A DNA stretch of 9,260 nucleotides from Deltaproteobacteria bacterium (GCA_021323355.1 JAJONK010000072.1:1-9260); one strand, 5' to 3'; counted from the stretch's first letter, positions 1-7,624 are shown. Notes: a model not told the origin generated them from the letters alone. Numbers and translations are program-made.

Positions 1-473
1 AGCACGATCGGGGTGATATCGAACGCAGTCCAGTAGCTGTCGGCGTCAAATGCGCCTTTGAATAGACTGCCTCGTTCTGGAGAAGCATAGGGAGTTGAGA
101 GTTGCCGCTCCTTTAACTGCCAAACTTCTATCGGCGCCGAGCCGACCAGATCCACGGCGAAACGGCCGGTCTTGGCCTCGGTATCGACTCTGCGGAATAC
201 ACCCGAGGGCGTCGAACGGAACGCGTGAGTTTTGATATACGGATGCGCTTGTTCAAAAGCCGCCAGGATCTTGGGATAATCCGATAAGCTCACCGACGTG
301 TAGATAACGACCTGACCTTCTTTTTTCGCGCCTTCCTCCAACGCAGTTTTTCTCTGCGCTGGTTGAAGAGGCTGTATTCTCTTCAAGACCTCGGCAACGG
401 TAGCGGCGTCGCTGATCGACTGAATCGAAAGCGCGGCGAGTGTCAGCAATAGATTGAGCAAGAACTTCGTCAT
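1..473 (-). CDS. Periplasmic ABC-type solute-binding protein, 3' end beyond window
   Basis: Reading from the ATG at 473 on the minus strand gives 157 residues, still open at the window edge, so the C-terminal half is missing. Residues 1 to about 23 form a signal peptide: MTK, a Leu-rich core, then a small-residue site near SDA-AT. The mature part holds a GAKKEGQVVIYTS segment, then FEQAHPYIKTHAFRS, VDTEAKTGRFAVDLV and LSTPYASPE. These match in order the first lobe of extracellular solute-binding proteins of the iron(III)/spermidine/thiamine type, including the helix that probes a pair of lobes for ligand. It should deliver a solute to an ABC importer; the ligand cannot be told from half a protein. 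A GGAG at 488-485 lies 11 nt before the start and supports it. The gene follows the VOC gene after 19 nt on the same strand, so co-transcription is likely. The family call is good; specificity is open. Confidence 0.85.
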   Translation of the reverse strand, partial: MTKFLLNLLLTLAALSIQSISDAATVAEVLKRIQPLQPAQRKTALEEGAKKEGQVVIYTSVSLSDYPKILAAFEQAHPYIKTHAFRSTPSGVFRRVDTEAKTGRFAVDLVGSAPIEVWQLKERQLSTPYASPERGSLFKGAFDADSYWTAFDITPIV

Positions 474-492
474 CTGATGTTTAACTCCATGG

Positions 493-903
493 TTACTGTT
501 GTTCGGGTCCGCCTTTGTCTTTCGGCAGCGGCTTTCCGCTCCATCCCCAGGTCGAGATGTCGAAGATATTGCCGTCGGGATCCGCCCCTCGTGTTTCAGC
601 GTAGCTGGTGCCGCTGGGCCGCTTCTTCGGCGCTCCTTGCGGATAGATCTCTTGAATTCTCTTGGCCACGGTCTCCTGATCGTCGACATGAAAGCCGAAG
701 TGGTACATGCCCATATGTTTCAGATCGTCCGGATCCTTGGGATCATTGGCGTTCAAAATCGCCAGATTCACTTCGCCATCGGACAGGTGCACTGAGCCAT
801 TCTTGGTGCGGAAAACTTCCTCGAGCTCGAAGACTTTTTTATAAAACTCGGCGAGCTTTTCCGGTTGATGGGTCAACAATGCCAGATGTCTTAGTTTTGC
901 CAT
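493..903 (-). CDS. VOC superfamily (glyoxalase/dioxygenase-fold) protein
   Basis: This is a 136-residue protein of the usual single-unit VOC length with two beta-alpha-beta-beta-beta modules. Counted from the ATG at 909, the N-terminal RHLALLT strand carries His8, followed by the helix PEKLAEFYKKVF. VHLSDGEVNLAIL carries a possible ligand at Glu46, YHFGFHVDD carries His70, and ADPDGNIFDIS is the typical closing motif with Asp117 where many members have Glu. A metal site from His8, Glu46 or His70 and Asp117 is an inference. Members include glyoxalase I, extradiol dioxygenases, fosfomycin-resistance enzymes and epimerases; nothing here picks one. I chose the ATG at 903 because AGGAGG (915-910) is 6 nt upstream of it, whereas the ATG at 909 directly abuts AGGAGG. 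It lies upstream of the solute-binding protein gene in a likely two-gene unit. No acquired-resistance role can be claimed. Confidence 0.88.
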   Translation of the reverse strand: MAKLRHLALLTHQPEKLAEFYKKVFELEEVFRTKNGSVHLSDGEVNLAILNANDPKDPDDLKHMGMYHFGFHVDDQETVAKRIQEIYPQGAPKKRPSGTSYAETRGADPDGNIFDISTWGWSGKPLPKDKGGPEQQ

Positions 904-1013
904 AATCATCCTCCTGAATGCGATGGTTTTCGTCTAGCATCCGGCGCACTTTGAAGCAAATGCCGGCGCGCGAGCGCATTGCTCCCAGCCCTGCTGCTTG
1001 TGCGCCCAACGGT
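904..1013. promoter_or_regulatory. Divergent intergenic region between VOC gene and tetR-type gene
   Basis: This gap lies between two genes reading away from each other, so it should carry both promoters. On the minus side the clear element is AGGAGG at 915-910. On the plus side a weak sigma-70-like pair can be drawn: TTGTGC at 998-1003 and TACGCT at 1021-1026, with a 17-nt spacer and each box matching only three consensus positions. If real, transcription would start a few bases before the ATG at 1039 and give a nearly leaderless message, which would fit the missing ribosome binding site there. I see no convincing minus-strand promoter boxes. Confidence 0.35.
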
Positions 1014-1037
1014 CGTTTGATACGCTTGATTCAAACG
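1014..1037. promoter_or_regulatory. 24-bp inverted repeat, probable TetR-family operator
   Basis: CGTTTGA at 1014-1020 and TCAAACG at 1031-1037 are perfect 7-bp arms around a 10-nt spacer. The right arm ends one base before the ATG of the TetR-type gene. TetR-family repressors bind such dyads as dimers and commonly repress their own genes; autoregulation here is inferred from position. The repeat would also cover the weak -10 box and the ribosome-loading zone. An mRNA hairpin acting on translation is an alternative reading. Confidence 0.5.
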
Positions 1038-1038
1038 T

Positions 1039-1785
1039 ATGTTTAATCACCAAGAAAAACATTCCACCGAGTTGTCTTCAGCCACCGAGAGTCGTTTGCT
1101 CGAAGCGGCGGGCGAGATTTTTGCCGAAGTCGGTTATCGCGCTGCTACGGTGCGACAGATATGCGAGAAGGCCGGCGCCAACATCGCCGCGGTGAACTAC
1201 CACTTCGGCGACAAAGAAGCACTCTACATGGCGGTGCTGCGCTCGGTCCCGGATGCCCATGCCGAGAAGTTCCCTGCCAACAGGGGTCTTCCTCCTGGAG
1301 CAACCGCGCAACAGAGGCTGGCGGCTTACATCGAATCCTTATTGAATCGGGTTTTCGATGAAGGACGGCCGGGTTGGCATACCAAGATTATGGCCCGGGA
1401 AATGATTGAGCCCACCCGTGCTTTGGATACTCTGGTCACCGACGTTGCTCTGCCGGTCCATCAGGAGTTGGCTGCCATTGTCCGCGAGCTGCTGGGCTCG
1501 AGGGCGACCGAGGATGCCGTGCGCCTATGCACGCTGAGTATTTTGAGCCAGTGTGTTTACTACCATCACGCTCGCTCGGTGCTGAGCCGCCTTTATCCGC
1601 AACAGGAATACGGCTCCCAAGACATCGCCCAACTGGCGCATCATATTACACGGTTTTCTCAGGGCGCTTTGCAGCATTTTGCCCAAGGAAATAGCCGCGG
1701 GTCGGGCGCAAAGAGCCGCCGCACTCTGCAACTTGCAAAGACCAACCGAGCGCGGATCAAGCGCGTTAGGAAGATCGACCGATGA
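1039..1785 (+). CDS. TetR family transcriptional regulator, CecR/CerR-type C-terminal domain
   Basis: This 248-residue protein starts with a TetR DNA-binding domain at about residues 16-65. RLLEAAGEIFAEVGYRAATV leads into RQICEKAGANIAAVNYHFGDKEALY, the helix-turn-helix and the hallmark YHFGDKEALY. The larger domain at about 90-215 (TAQQRLAAYIESLL, WHTKIMAREMIEPT, CVYYHHARSVLSRLYP) resembles the C-terminal domain of CecR (YbiH), which senses a ligand and dimerises. A basic tail rich in Arg and Lys fills the last 30 residues and may be flexible. The ATG at 1039 is the only upstream start: an in-frame TGA lies at 1027-1029. No ribosome binding site precedes it. The stop overlaps the adaptor ATG by 4 nt (ATGA), tying the regulator to the pump it most likely represses. 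In E. coli CecR controls an efflux-related operon; that analogy supports the role but names no ligand. Confidence 0.9.
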   Translation: MFNHQEKHSTELSSATESRLLEAAGEIFAEVGYRAATVRQICEKAGANIAAVNYHFGDKEALYMAVLRSVPDAHAEKFPANRGLPPGATAQQRLAAYIESLLNRVFDEGRPGWHTKIMAREMIEPTRALDTLVTDVALPVHQELAAIVRELLGSRATEDAVRLCTLSILSQCVYYHHARSVLSRLYPQQEYGSQDIAQLAHHITRFSQGALQHFAQGNSRGSGAKSRRTLQLAKTNRARIKRVRKIDR

Positions 1786-3002
1786 CTTGGCTCGGATCAA
1801 CTGGGAAGGGCTGGGGCCGATTGCTACCTGTGGCTCTGCTGTTGCCGTTCGCGCTAGCGGCGTGTGACGGCGATCAATCAGCCACTGCCGTGATCGAAAA
1901 CTCGCCGCCGCCGCGCCAGGTAAAAATCGCTACAGCGGTGGAGGCCAAAGTAGCCCGCACAGTGAGCGCCACCGGAACGCTGGCGGCCGAAGATCAAGTT
2001 GTCCTAGGCACCAAAGTCGTCGGCCGGCTCGGTGAGATCTCGGTCGATCTCGGCAGCCGCGTGCGCAAAGGCCAGGCGATTGCGCGCATCGACCCCAGCG
2101 ATTACCGGCTGCGCGTGGATCAAGCCGAGGCTGCTCTCCAGCAAGCCCGAGTTCGTCTCGGGCTCCCGGCCGAAGGGACCAGCGATAAGATCGAACCCGA
2201 GCAAACATCGGCGGTGCGTCAAGCGGCAGCCGGCCTCAAAGAAGCTCGTTTGACACACGATCGCATGACAAAATTGTGGGAAAATAATTACATCGCGCGC
2301 GCCGAGCTGGATGCTGCGGTGGCGCAACTGGCGATTGCCGAAGGCCAGTACCAGAATGCTCTTGAAGAAGCCAGAATTCGCCAGGGACTACTATTTCAAC
2401 GGCGTTCAGAGCTCGAGATCGCGCGCCAGCAACTCGATGACACGATCATCGTTTCGCCCATGGACGGTGCTGTTAGCGAACGTCAAGCCTCGGTGGGCCA
2501 ATATTTGATTGCCGGCGCACCGGTGGTCACGCTGGTGCGCATGGATCCGTTGCGCTTGCGGCTGGCGGTGCCCGAGCGACAGGCCGGATCCGTGCGCGTC
2601 GGCCAGGCGGTAGAGCTGACGGTCGAAGGCGATAGCCGTCGCTATTCCGGTCGGGTCGTCCGGTTATCTCCGGCGATCAGCGAGAACAACCGAACATTAC
2701 TGATCGAAGCTGAAGTGCCGAACAGAGACGCCGGACTGCGTCCCGGATCATTTGCCAAGGCCGACATTATCGTCGAAGCCGGCGAGCAGATTGTTACCGT
2801 GCCACGCGATGCGATCATCACTTTTGCGGGGATCGATAAGGTTTTGAGCGTGGAAGAAGGGCAAGCGGTAGAAAAGCGGGTGCGCACCGGACGTCGTATC
2901 GGTGAGCAGATCGAGATTATCGAAGGTGTTGCCGCCGGCTATCAAGTCATTGTCGATCCGGGAAATCTGGTTGCCGGGCAGCCCGTCAACGTAGTGAACT
3001 GA
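1782..3002 (+). CDS. RND efflux periplasmic adaptor (membrane fusion protein), lipoprotein
   Basis: This 406-residue adaptor links an RND permease to an outer-membrane channel. The N-terminus has Lys/Arg, a hydrophobic core and the lipobox LAAC, so Cys28 should be lipidated. Asp29 follows it, the classic inner-membrane retention residue in enterobacteria. After a Pro-rich linker come the first beta-barrel and lipoyl strands (ATGTLAAEDQVVLGTKVVGRLGEI, spanning about 63-87; VRKGQAIARIDPSDY). A long alpha-hairpin follows at about 110-215, with heptad-like Ala, Leu, Glu and Gln (EARLTHDRMTKLWEN, LEIARQQLDDT). The lipoyl domain closes with IVSPMDGAVSERQASVGQYL, then the barrel (VPERQAGSVRVGQAVELTV) and a membrane-proximal domain ending at VAGQPVNVVN. 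AGGAAG at 1768-1773, 8 nt upstream, supports the start. It overlaps the regulator by 4 nt and the permease by 1 nt. Substrate is unknown. Confidence 0.94.
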   Translation: MTWLGSTGKGWGRLLPVALLLPFALAACDGDQSATAVIENSPPPRQVKIATAVEAKVARTVSATGTLAAEDQVVLGTKVVGRLGEISVDLGSRVRKGQAIARIDPSDYRLRVDQAEAALQQARVRLGLPAEGTSDKIEPEQTSAVRQAAAGLKEARLTHDRMTKLWENNYIARAELDAAVAQLAIAEGQYQNALEEARIRQGLLFQRRSELEIARQQLDDTIIVSPMDGAVSERQASVGQYLIAGAPVVTLVRMDPLRLRLAVPERQAGSVRVGQAVELTVEGDSRRYSGRVVRLSPAISENNRTLLIEAEVPNRDAGLRPGSFAKADIIVEAGEQIVTVPRDAIITFAGIDKVLSVEEGQAVEKRVRTGRRIGEQIEIIEGVAAGYQVIVDPGNLVAGQPVNVVN

Positions 3003-6000
3003 TGCAGAAGCTCGCGGAAGTATCGATCCGCCGTCCGGTGTTTGCCTCGATGATCGTTTTGGCGCTCGTGGTCGTCGGCGCGGCGAGCTATTTCCGATTG
3101 GGTGTCGATCGTTTCCCGTCCGTAGACTTGCCCAACGTTTCGGTGCGCACTACCTTGCCCGGCGCTTCCCCTGAAGAGGTCGAGACCGTAATCTCACAGC
3201 CCATCGAAGAAGTCGTCAATACCGTCGAAGGAATCGACGAGCTGCGTTCCATATCGGGGCGGGGAACCTCGTTCGTGATCGCGACGTTCAATTTGGACCG
3301 GGACATCGATGTCGCGGCTCAGGATGTCCGTGACCGGGTCGCCACGGTGCTCAACCGTTTGCCGCGCGAAGTCGATCCTCCTGTCATTTCAAAATTCAAC
3401 AACGAAGATTCGCCGATTCTTACCCTCGCTCTCTCAGGCGACCGATCGTTGCGCGAATTGACCGAGATTGCCGATAAAATCGTCAAGGTGCAGATCGAGC
3501 GCTCTGCGGGTGTAGGCGAGGTTCGTATCGTCGGCGGCTTGGAACGTGCCATCAACATTTGGATAGATGCCGACCGTTTAGCCGCCTATCAAATACCCAT
3601 CACCGCGGTTAGGGACGCGATCCAGCGGCAGAACGCCGACATACCGGGCGGCAATGTGACCGCCGGCCCGCGAGAACAGGTGCTTCGCACGATGGGGCGG
3701 ATTGTTGTTCCGGAAGCTTTCAATGATCTGGTGGTCTCGACAGTGAACGGCGTCCCGATTCGCATCCGCGACATCGGTTCGGCGGAAGACGGCACCAAAG
3801 AACAGCGATCGCTGGCGCGGCTCAACGGCGTGCCGACGGTACAACTCCAGGTAAGACGACAGTCGGGCGCCAACACCATTGCCGTGATCGAGTCGGTGAA
3901 AGAAAATTTGGCCCGCGTCAGCCGGCAACTCCCGGGCGATGTCAGGACTGAAATTATCCGGGACCAGTCCCGTTACATTTATGCCGCTCTGCACGAGATC
4001 ACTTTCCATCTGATCTTAGGCAGCCTATTTGCCTGTCTGGTGGTGCTGGCTTTTATGCGCAGTTGGCGTTCCACGATCATTGCCTCCGTGGCGATTCCGA
4101 GTTCGGTCATTTCAGCCTTTGGCATGATGTGGGCGCTCGACTTTACGCTCAACAGCGTCACCATGCTGGCGCTGGTGCTGATGGTCGGCATTGTCATCGA
4201 CGATGCTATCGTCGTGCTGGAAAACATCTTCCGTTTCGTCGAGGAAAAGAAGATGAAGCCGTTCGAGGCGGCGCGCGCCGCCACCGCTGAAATCGGTTTG
4301 GCGGTCATGGCAACGACCTTCAGCCTGGTGATTATTTTCGTTCCGGTCTCATTCATGTCCAGCATCTCGGGAAGATTCCTCTATCAATTTGGTCTGACCG
4401 CCTCAGTGGCGGTCCTGGTCAGTTTGCTGGTGTCTTTTACGCTTACGCCGATGATGAGCGCGCGTATGATCAGCGATACTCAAGACGCAAACACGGAAGG
4501 GGAGGGCAATCACGCGCGGTCGCGGCGCGGTTTTTACGGCTGGATCGATCGCCACTATCAAAGTATGCTCCAGTGGTCTTTGGCGCACCGCGTTGCGGTA
4601 ATGCTATTTGCCGGGTTGGTCGTGCTCTCTTCGATTCCGCTCTATACGATGGTTCGGCAGGAGTACATCCCCAGTGACGTGGACGAAGCCGAGTTCGATG
4701 TCAACATAACCGCCCCTCAAGGGACCAGTCTGGCGGCAATGGATGAGATCATGCGCGCCGTCGAAACAGAGCTGCGGGCAGTTCCGTTAGTCCGCCTGAT
4801 GCTTTGCGATGCCGGCGGCGGTTTCATCAGCGGCGTCGGCTCGGGCGGATGCTACGTGCGCATCGCGCCGCACGAAGATAGGATTTTCTCGTTTGGCCGG
4901 CTCTGGCGCGAGACGCTCAACGGCAGACCCTGGGCGGCGTTCAGCAACGTTTCGCAGCGCGACATCATGCAGCAGATTCGCGCCCGCTTGAGCAGATTCT
5001 CTGATCTACGCACCTCCGTGCGCAACCTGCCGTCGTTTAACATCGGCGGCGGTAATTGGGAGATCGACTTCGTGTTGCGCGGCCCGGATCTCAAGGCGCT
5101 GGCCGATTATGCCGAGCGTTTGCATATCCGCTCCAAGGATTTAGGTATCATCGACGCCGATACCACGCTTAAGCTCGACAACCCCGAATTACGCGTGATG
5201 ATCGATCGCAAACGCGCCGCGGATCTCAACGTCGATACCGAGCATATCGCGTCGGCGCTGCGCTTGATGGTTGGCGGCGACGAGGAAGTATCGCGGTTCA
5301 TCGATCCGGCGGTCAATGAGGAATACGACGTGCAACTGCGTTTGTCACCGCACGACCGCGAGGACATCGGGGTGATATCCCGCCTCTATGTTCCGCGCGC
5401 TGGCGCCGGGCTGGTGCGGCTCGATAATCTCGTGCAGGTGGAGCCGGCTCAGAGCGCGTCGCGTATCGATCGCCTGGACCGCCAGCGACAGGTAAGTCTG
5501 CGCGCCGGGATCGCTCCCGGTTATGCCCTTGCCGATCGCATCGAGGCGCTGAATGGAGCGGTGCGCGAGATGAATCTGCCCGCCGAGTACACCACTAGCG
5601 TATCGGGTCGCGGCCGCGAGTTGCAGCGCACCTTTAATCAGTTTTTATGGGCTTTTTTGCTTTCCTTCATTTTCATGTACATGATTCTGGCATCGCAGTA
5701 TGAAAGCACGATTCACCCGCTGACAATTCTTTTATCACTGCCACTGTCCGTGCCGTTTGCGTTACTCTCATTGTGGCTGACCGGTAATACCCTCAATCTC
5801 TATTCCGCGCTTGGCATACTGGTGCTCTTCGGCGTGGTCAAGAAGAACGCGATCCTGCAAATCGACCACATGAATCGGCTGCGCGAGGAGGGAACGGAGC
5901 GGTTGCCCGCCATCTTGCGCGCCAACCGCGACCGGTTGCGGCCGATCCTGATGACCACACTGGCACTGGTGGCCGGCATGTTGCCGCTCGCCCTAGGGTC

Positions 6001-6223
6001 GGGCCCGGGCGCTGAGGAGCGCCGCGCTGTGGCTGTCGTGGTCATCGGCGGACAGTCGCTTTGCCTGCTATTAACCTTACTGGTTACGCCGGTGGCTTAC
6101 TCGATGTTTGAAGACGCCGCGGGGTTATTGTTTTCGAAGCGCGCAACGGCCCGTGGCCGCCTCTTCAAGTTGCGCCGCCGATTTATCGGCAGCTGGAAAT
6201 CGGAGCGGCCGCCGATCCGCTGA
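3002..6223 (+). CDS. RND efflux permease, HAE1 (AcrB-like) family
   Basis: This is a complete 1073-residue inner-membrane drug/proton antiporter subunit, close to the usual 1030-1070. TM1 is at about 10-32 (VFASMIVLALVVVGAASYF), then the first periplasmic porter/docking loop (PGASPEEVETVISQPIEE, DIDVAAQDVRDRV). TM2 begins near 332 and TM4 carries GIVIDDAIVVLENI with the Asp400-Asp401 pair. TM7 is at about 528-548, the second large loop at about 550-870, TM8 at about 879-900, and TM10 reads FGVVKKNAILQIDHMNRL. Lys948 aligns with the AcrB proton-relay Lys940. The Asp-Asp-Lys relay of the HAE family is therefore intact, which separates it from heavy-metal (HME) pumps. Its ATG overlaps the adaptor TGA by one base, with no strong ribosome binding site, so translational coupling is likely. 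Cys602 and Cys617 sit close together in the second periplasmic loop. No outer-membrane factor gene follows. Substrate cannot be read from sequence. Confidence 0.95.
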   Translation: MQKLAEVSIRRPVFASMIVLALVVVGAASYFRLGVDRFPSVDLPNVSVRTTLPGASPEEVETVISQPIEEVVNTVEGIDELRSISGRGTSFVIATFNLDRDIDVAAQDVRDRVATVLNRLPREVDPPVISKFNNEDSPILTLALSGDRSLRELTEIADKIVKVQIERSAGVGEVRIVGGLERAINIWIDADRLAAYQIPITAVRDAIQRQNADIPGGNVTAGPREQVLRTMGRIVVPEAFNDLVVSTVNGVPIRIRDIGSAEDGTKEQRSLARLNGVPTVQLQVRRQSGANTIAVIESVKENLARVSRQLPGDVRTEIIRDQSRYIYAALHEITFHLILGSLFACLVVLAFMRSWRSTIIASVAIPSSVISAFGMMWALDFTLNSVTMLALVLMVGIVIDDAIVVLENIFRFVEEKKMKPFEAARAATAEIGLAVMATTFSLVIIFVPVSFMSSISGRFLYQFGLTASVAVLVSLLVSFTLTPMMSARMISDTQDANTEGEGNHARSRRGFYGWIDRHYQSMLQWSLAHRVAVMLFAGLVVLSSIPLYTMVRQEYIPSDVDEAEFDVNITAPQGTSLAAMDEIMRAVETELRAVPLVRLMLCDAGGGFISGVGSGGCYVRIAPHEDRIFSFGRLWRETLNGRPWAAFSNVSQRDIMQQIRARLSRFSDLRTSVRNLPSFNIGGGNWEIDFVLRGPDLKALADYAERLHIRSKDLGIIDADTTLKLDNPELRVMIDRKRAADLNVDTEHIASALRLMVGGDEEVSRFIDPAVNEEYDVQLRLSPHDREDIGVISRLYVPRAGAGLVRLDNLVQVEPAQSASRIDRLDRQRQVSLRAGIAPGYALADRIEALNGAVREMNLPAEYTTSVSGRGRELQRTFNQFLWAFLLSFIFMYMILASQYESTIHPLTILLSLPLSVPFALLSLWLTGNTLNLYSALGILVLFGVVKKNAILQIDHMNRLREEGTERLPAILRANRDRLRPILMTTLALVAGMLPLALGSGPGAEERRAVAVVVIGGQSLCLLLTLLVTPVAYSMFEDAAGLLFSKRATARGRLFKLRRRFIGSWKSERPPIR

Positions 6224-6441
6224 TTTCTAATCATACCTCGTCTGCCACTTAGCTTGCGCATCCGGGCTTACGCCAGTTCATCAGTTCCGTTGCCTCCGTT
6301 GCAGACAAGCGACACGCTTTTTGCCTATGCGACAAAACCAAACCTGAGACAAAGCCGGAATCCAGCCGTTGCAATGTTTTGTTCCTGGCACAGCGTTTGA
6401 AGACCCTAGCGGCATTCCTATTAGGAGTGGTTGCGCTGTTG
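6224..6441. other. Intergenic stretch after the efflux operon
   Basis: About 220 bases separate the permease stop from the dehydrogenase leader. No convincing ORF and no hairpin followed by a T-run were seen, so the operon's terminator is not identified. A short direct repeat TCCGTTGC occurs at 6286-6293 and 6295-6302, and a small palindrome TCCTATTAGGA at 6416-6426. The dehydrogenase promoter should lie here, but no box pair stands out. Confidence 0.4.
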
Positions 6442-6462
6442 TCTGAGCGGTGACTGCTCAGA
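6442..6462 (+). promoter_or_regulatory. Hairpin in the leader of the dehydrogenase gene
   Basis: TCTGAGC (6442-6448) and GCTCAGA (6456-6462) are perfect 7-bp arms around a 7-nt loop. The stem ends three bases before AAAGGAG (6465-6471), which is a strong ribosome binding site 6 nt ahead of the ATG at 6478. It could be a dyad operator or an mRNA structure next to the ribosome site. No T-run follows, so it does not look like an intrinsic terminator. Confidence 0.35.
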
Positions 6463-6477
6463 AGAAAGGAGTAAAAC

Positions 6478-7494
6478 ATGGCAGTCTCACTTAAAAAATT
6501 GAACGAGCAGATCATGGTGATTACTGGTGCGTCGTCCGGGATTGGTTTGGTTACAGCGCGCATGGCGGCCAAGCGCAGCGCGCGCCTGGTTCTGTCGGCA
6601 CGCAGCGAAGAAGAGTTACGAGAGTTGACGGGAGAGATCAAGGCGAATGGCGGCCAAGCCATAGCGGTCCGAGCCGATGTCGGCGATGCGGAAGATGTCC
6701 GCCGGCTGGCGCAAGCAGCTCAGGAACAATTTGGCGGGTTCGATACGTGGGTTAACAACGCCGGCGTCTCGATCTATGGCAAGCTGTCGGAAGTTTCCAT
6801 CGAAGATATGCGGCGTGTTTTCGAAACCAATTTCTGGGGGCTGGTCTATGGCTCATTGGAAGCAGCGCGACAGTTAAAAGAGCGCGGCGGAGCGATCATC
6901 AACATCGGTAGCACCTTATCGGACCGAGCGATCCCGATGCAGGGGATTTACAGCGCCTCGAAGCATGCGGTTAAAGGGTTTACCGATGCGTTACGCATGG
7001 AGCTTGAAAGCGAAGGTGCGCCAATCTCCGTAAGCTTGATAAAACCGGGCGCTATCGATACGCCCTATACCGAGCATGCTAAAAACTATATGCCGGTGGA
7101 GCCTAAAAATCCGCCGCCGCTGTATGCCCCTGAGACGGTTGCCCGCGCCATTCTGCACTGCGCCGAGACTCCCGAACGCGACGTGTTCGTCGGCGCCGGC
7201 GGTAAAGGCATCTCTCTATTGGGCCGTTTCGCTCCGCGCATGGCCGATAAAATTATGGAAAGAACCATGATCAAGCAACAGCAAAGCAATCGGCCGGCGG
7301 GAGCGAGGCAAGTGAACGGATTGTACAGCTCCTCGGGCGAGCTTAAGGAGCGGGGCGGCTATGTCGGACACGTGGCTGAGAGCAGTCTTTATACCCGGGC
7401 TTCGTTACACCCTGTACTGACCGGGTCAGCACTGGTGGGAGCGGGATTAGCCGTGGCGGCCTTCTTGCGCGCAAAACGTGCCGGCGCCCGATAG
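6478..7494 (+). CDS. Short-chain dehydrogenase/reductase with C-terminal membrane-helix extension
   Basis: This 338-residue classical SDR reduces or oxidises a carbonyl/hydroxyl group with NAD(P). The Rossmann motif TGASSGIG is at 16-23, NNAG at 93-96, and the catalytic set is Ser145, Tyr158 and Lys162 (YSASK), with KPGAIDTPY after it. SARS at the end of the second strand, with no acidic residue in that place, suggests NADP(H); that is inference. Catalytic SDRs are usually near 250 residues. Here about 80 more follow, with a basic, Gln/Arg-rich linker, GLYSSSGELKERGGYVGHV, and a hydrophobic stretch SALVGAGLAVAAFLRAKR at about 314-331 that could be a single C-terminal membrane anchor. AAAGGAG 6 nt upstream fixes the start. 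It stands alone between intergenic gaps, and no neighbour hints at its substrate. Confidence 0.9.
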   Translation: MAVSLKKLNEQIMVITGASSGIGLVTARMAAKRSARLVLSARSEEELRELTGEIKANGGQAIAVRADVGDAEDVRRLAQAAQEQFGGFDTWVNNAGVSIYGKLSEVSIEDMRRVFETNFWGLVYGSLEAARQLKERGGAIINIGSTLSDRAIPMQGIYSASKHAVKGFTDALRMELESEGAPISVSLIKPGAIDTPYTEHAKNYMPVEPKNPPPLYAPETVARAILHCAETPERDVFVGAGGKGISLLGRFAPRMADKIMERTMIKQQQSNRPAGARQVNGLYSSSGELKERGGYVGHVAESSLYTRASLHPVLTGSALVGAGLAVAAFLRAKRAGAR

Positions 7495-7532
7495 TGGAAA
7501 CGGCCGACGTTTTCATTTCGAAAATTGAGCAA

Positions 7533-7609
7533 GGGGACGGGTAGCGATAACTCTAAGTCACGCCCCTCCCGTGGAGCTCAGGACGTTTCGACCGATTGCG
7601 TAATCGCTA
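7533..7609. repeat. Nested inverted repeats, possible REP-like element
   Basis: In the gap between two convergent genes, TAGCGATAAC (7542-7551) pairs with GTAATCGCTA (7600-7609) at 9 of 10 positions. GGGGACG (7533-7539) can pair with CGCCCC (7561-7566) leaving one bulged A, and CACG (7559-7562) with CGTG (7570-7573). These pairings compete, so not all form together. A GGGGACG start with a matching C-rich end recalls REP-type elements linked to REP-associated transposases, but no transposase is present and only one copy is visible. A transcription terminator for either flanking gene is possible, though no T-run follows. Confidence 0.3.
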
Positions 7610-7624
7610 AGCTGCTAGATCCAA

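Noticed and set aside
477..905. Plus-strand ORFs opposite the VOC gene
   Set aside because: They are rich in Arg, Ser, Cys and Trp, have no recognisable motif, and lie antisense to a gene with clear VOC motifs and a strong AGGAGG.
3578..4365. Long minus-strand ORFs inside the RND permease gene
   Set aside because: They are shadows of a continuous 1073-codon frame with intact RND motifs.
6249..6662. Minus-strand 137-residue ORF running from the gap into the dehydrogenase
   Set aside because: It begins inside the dehydrogenase coding region, antisense to the Rossmann motif, and shows no domain or hydrophobic pattern of its own.
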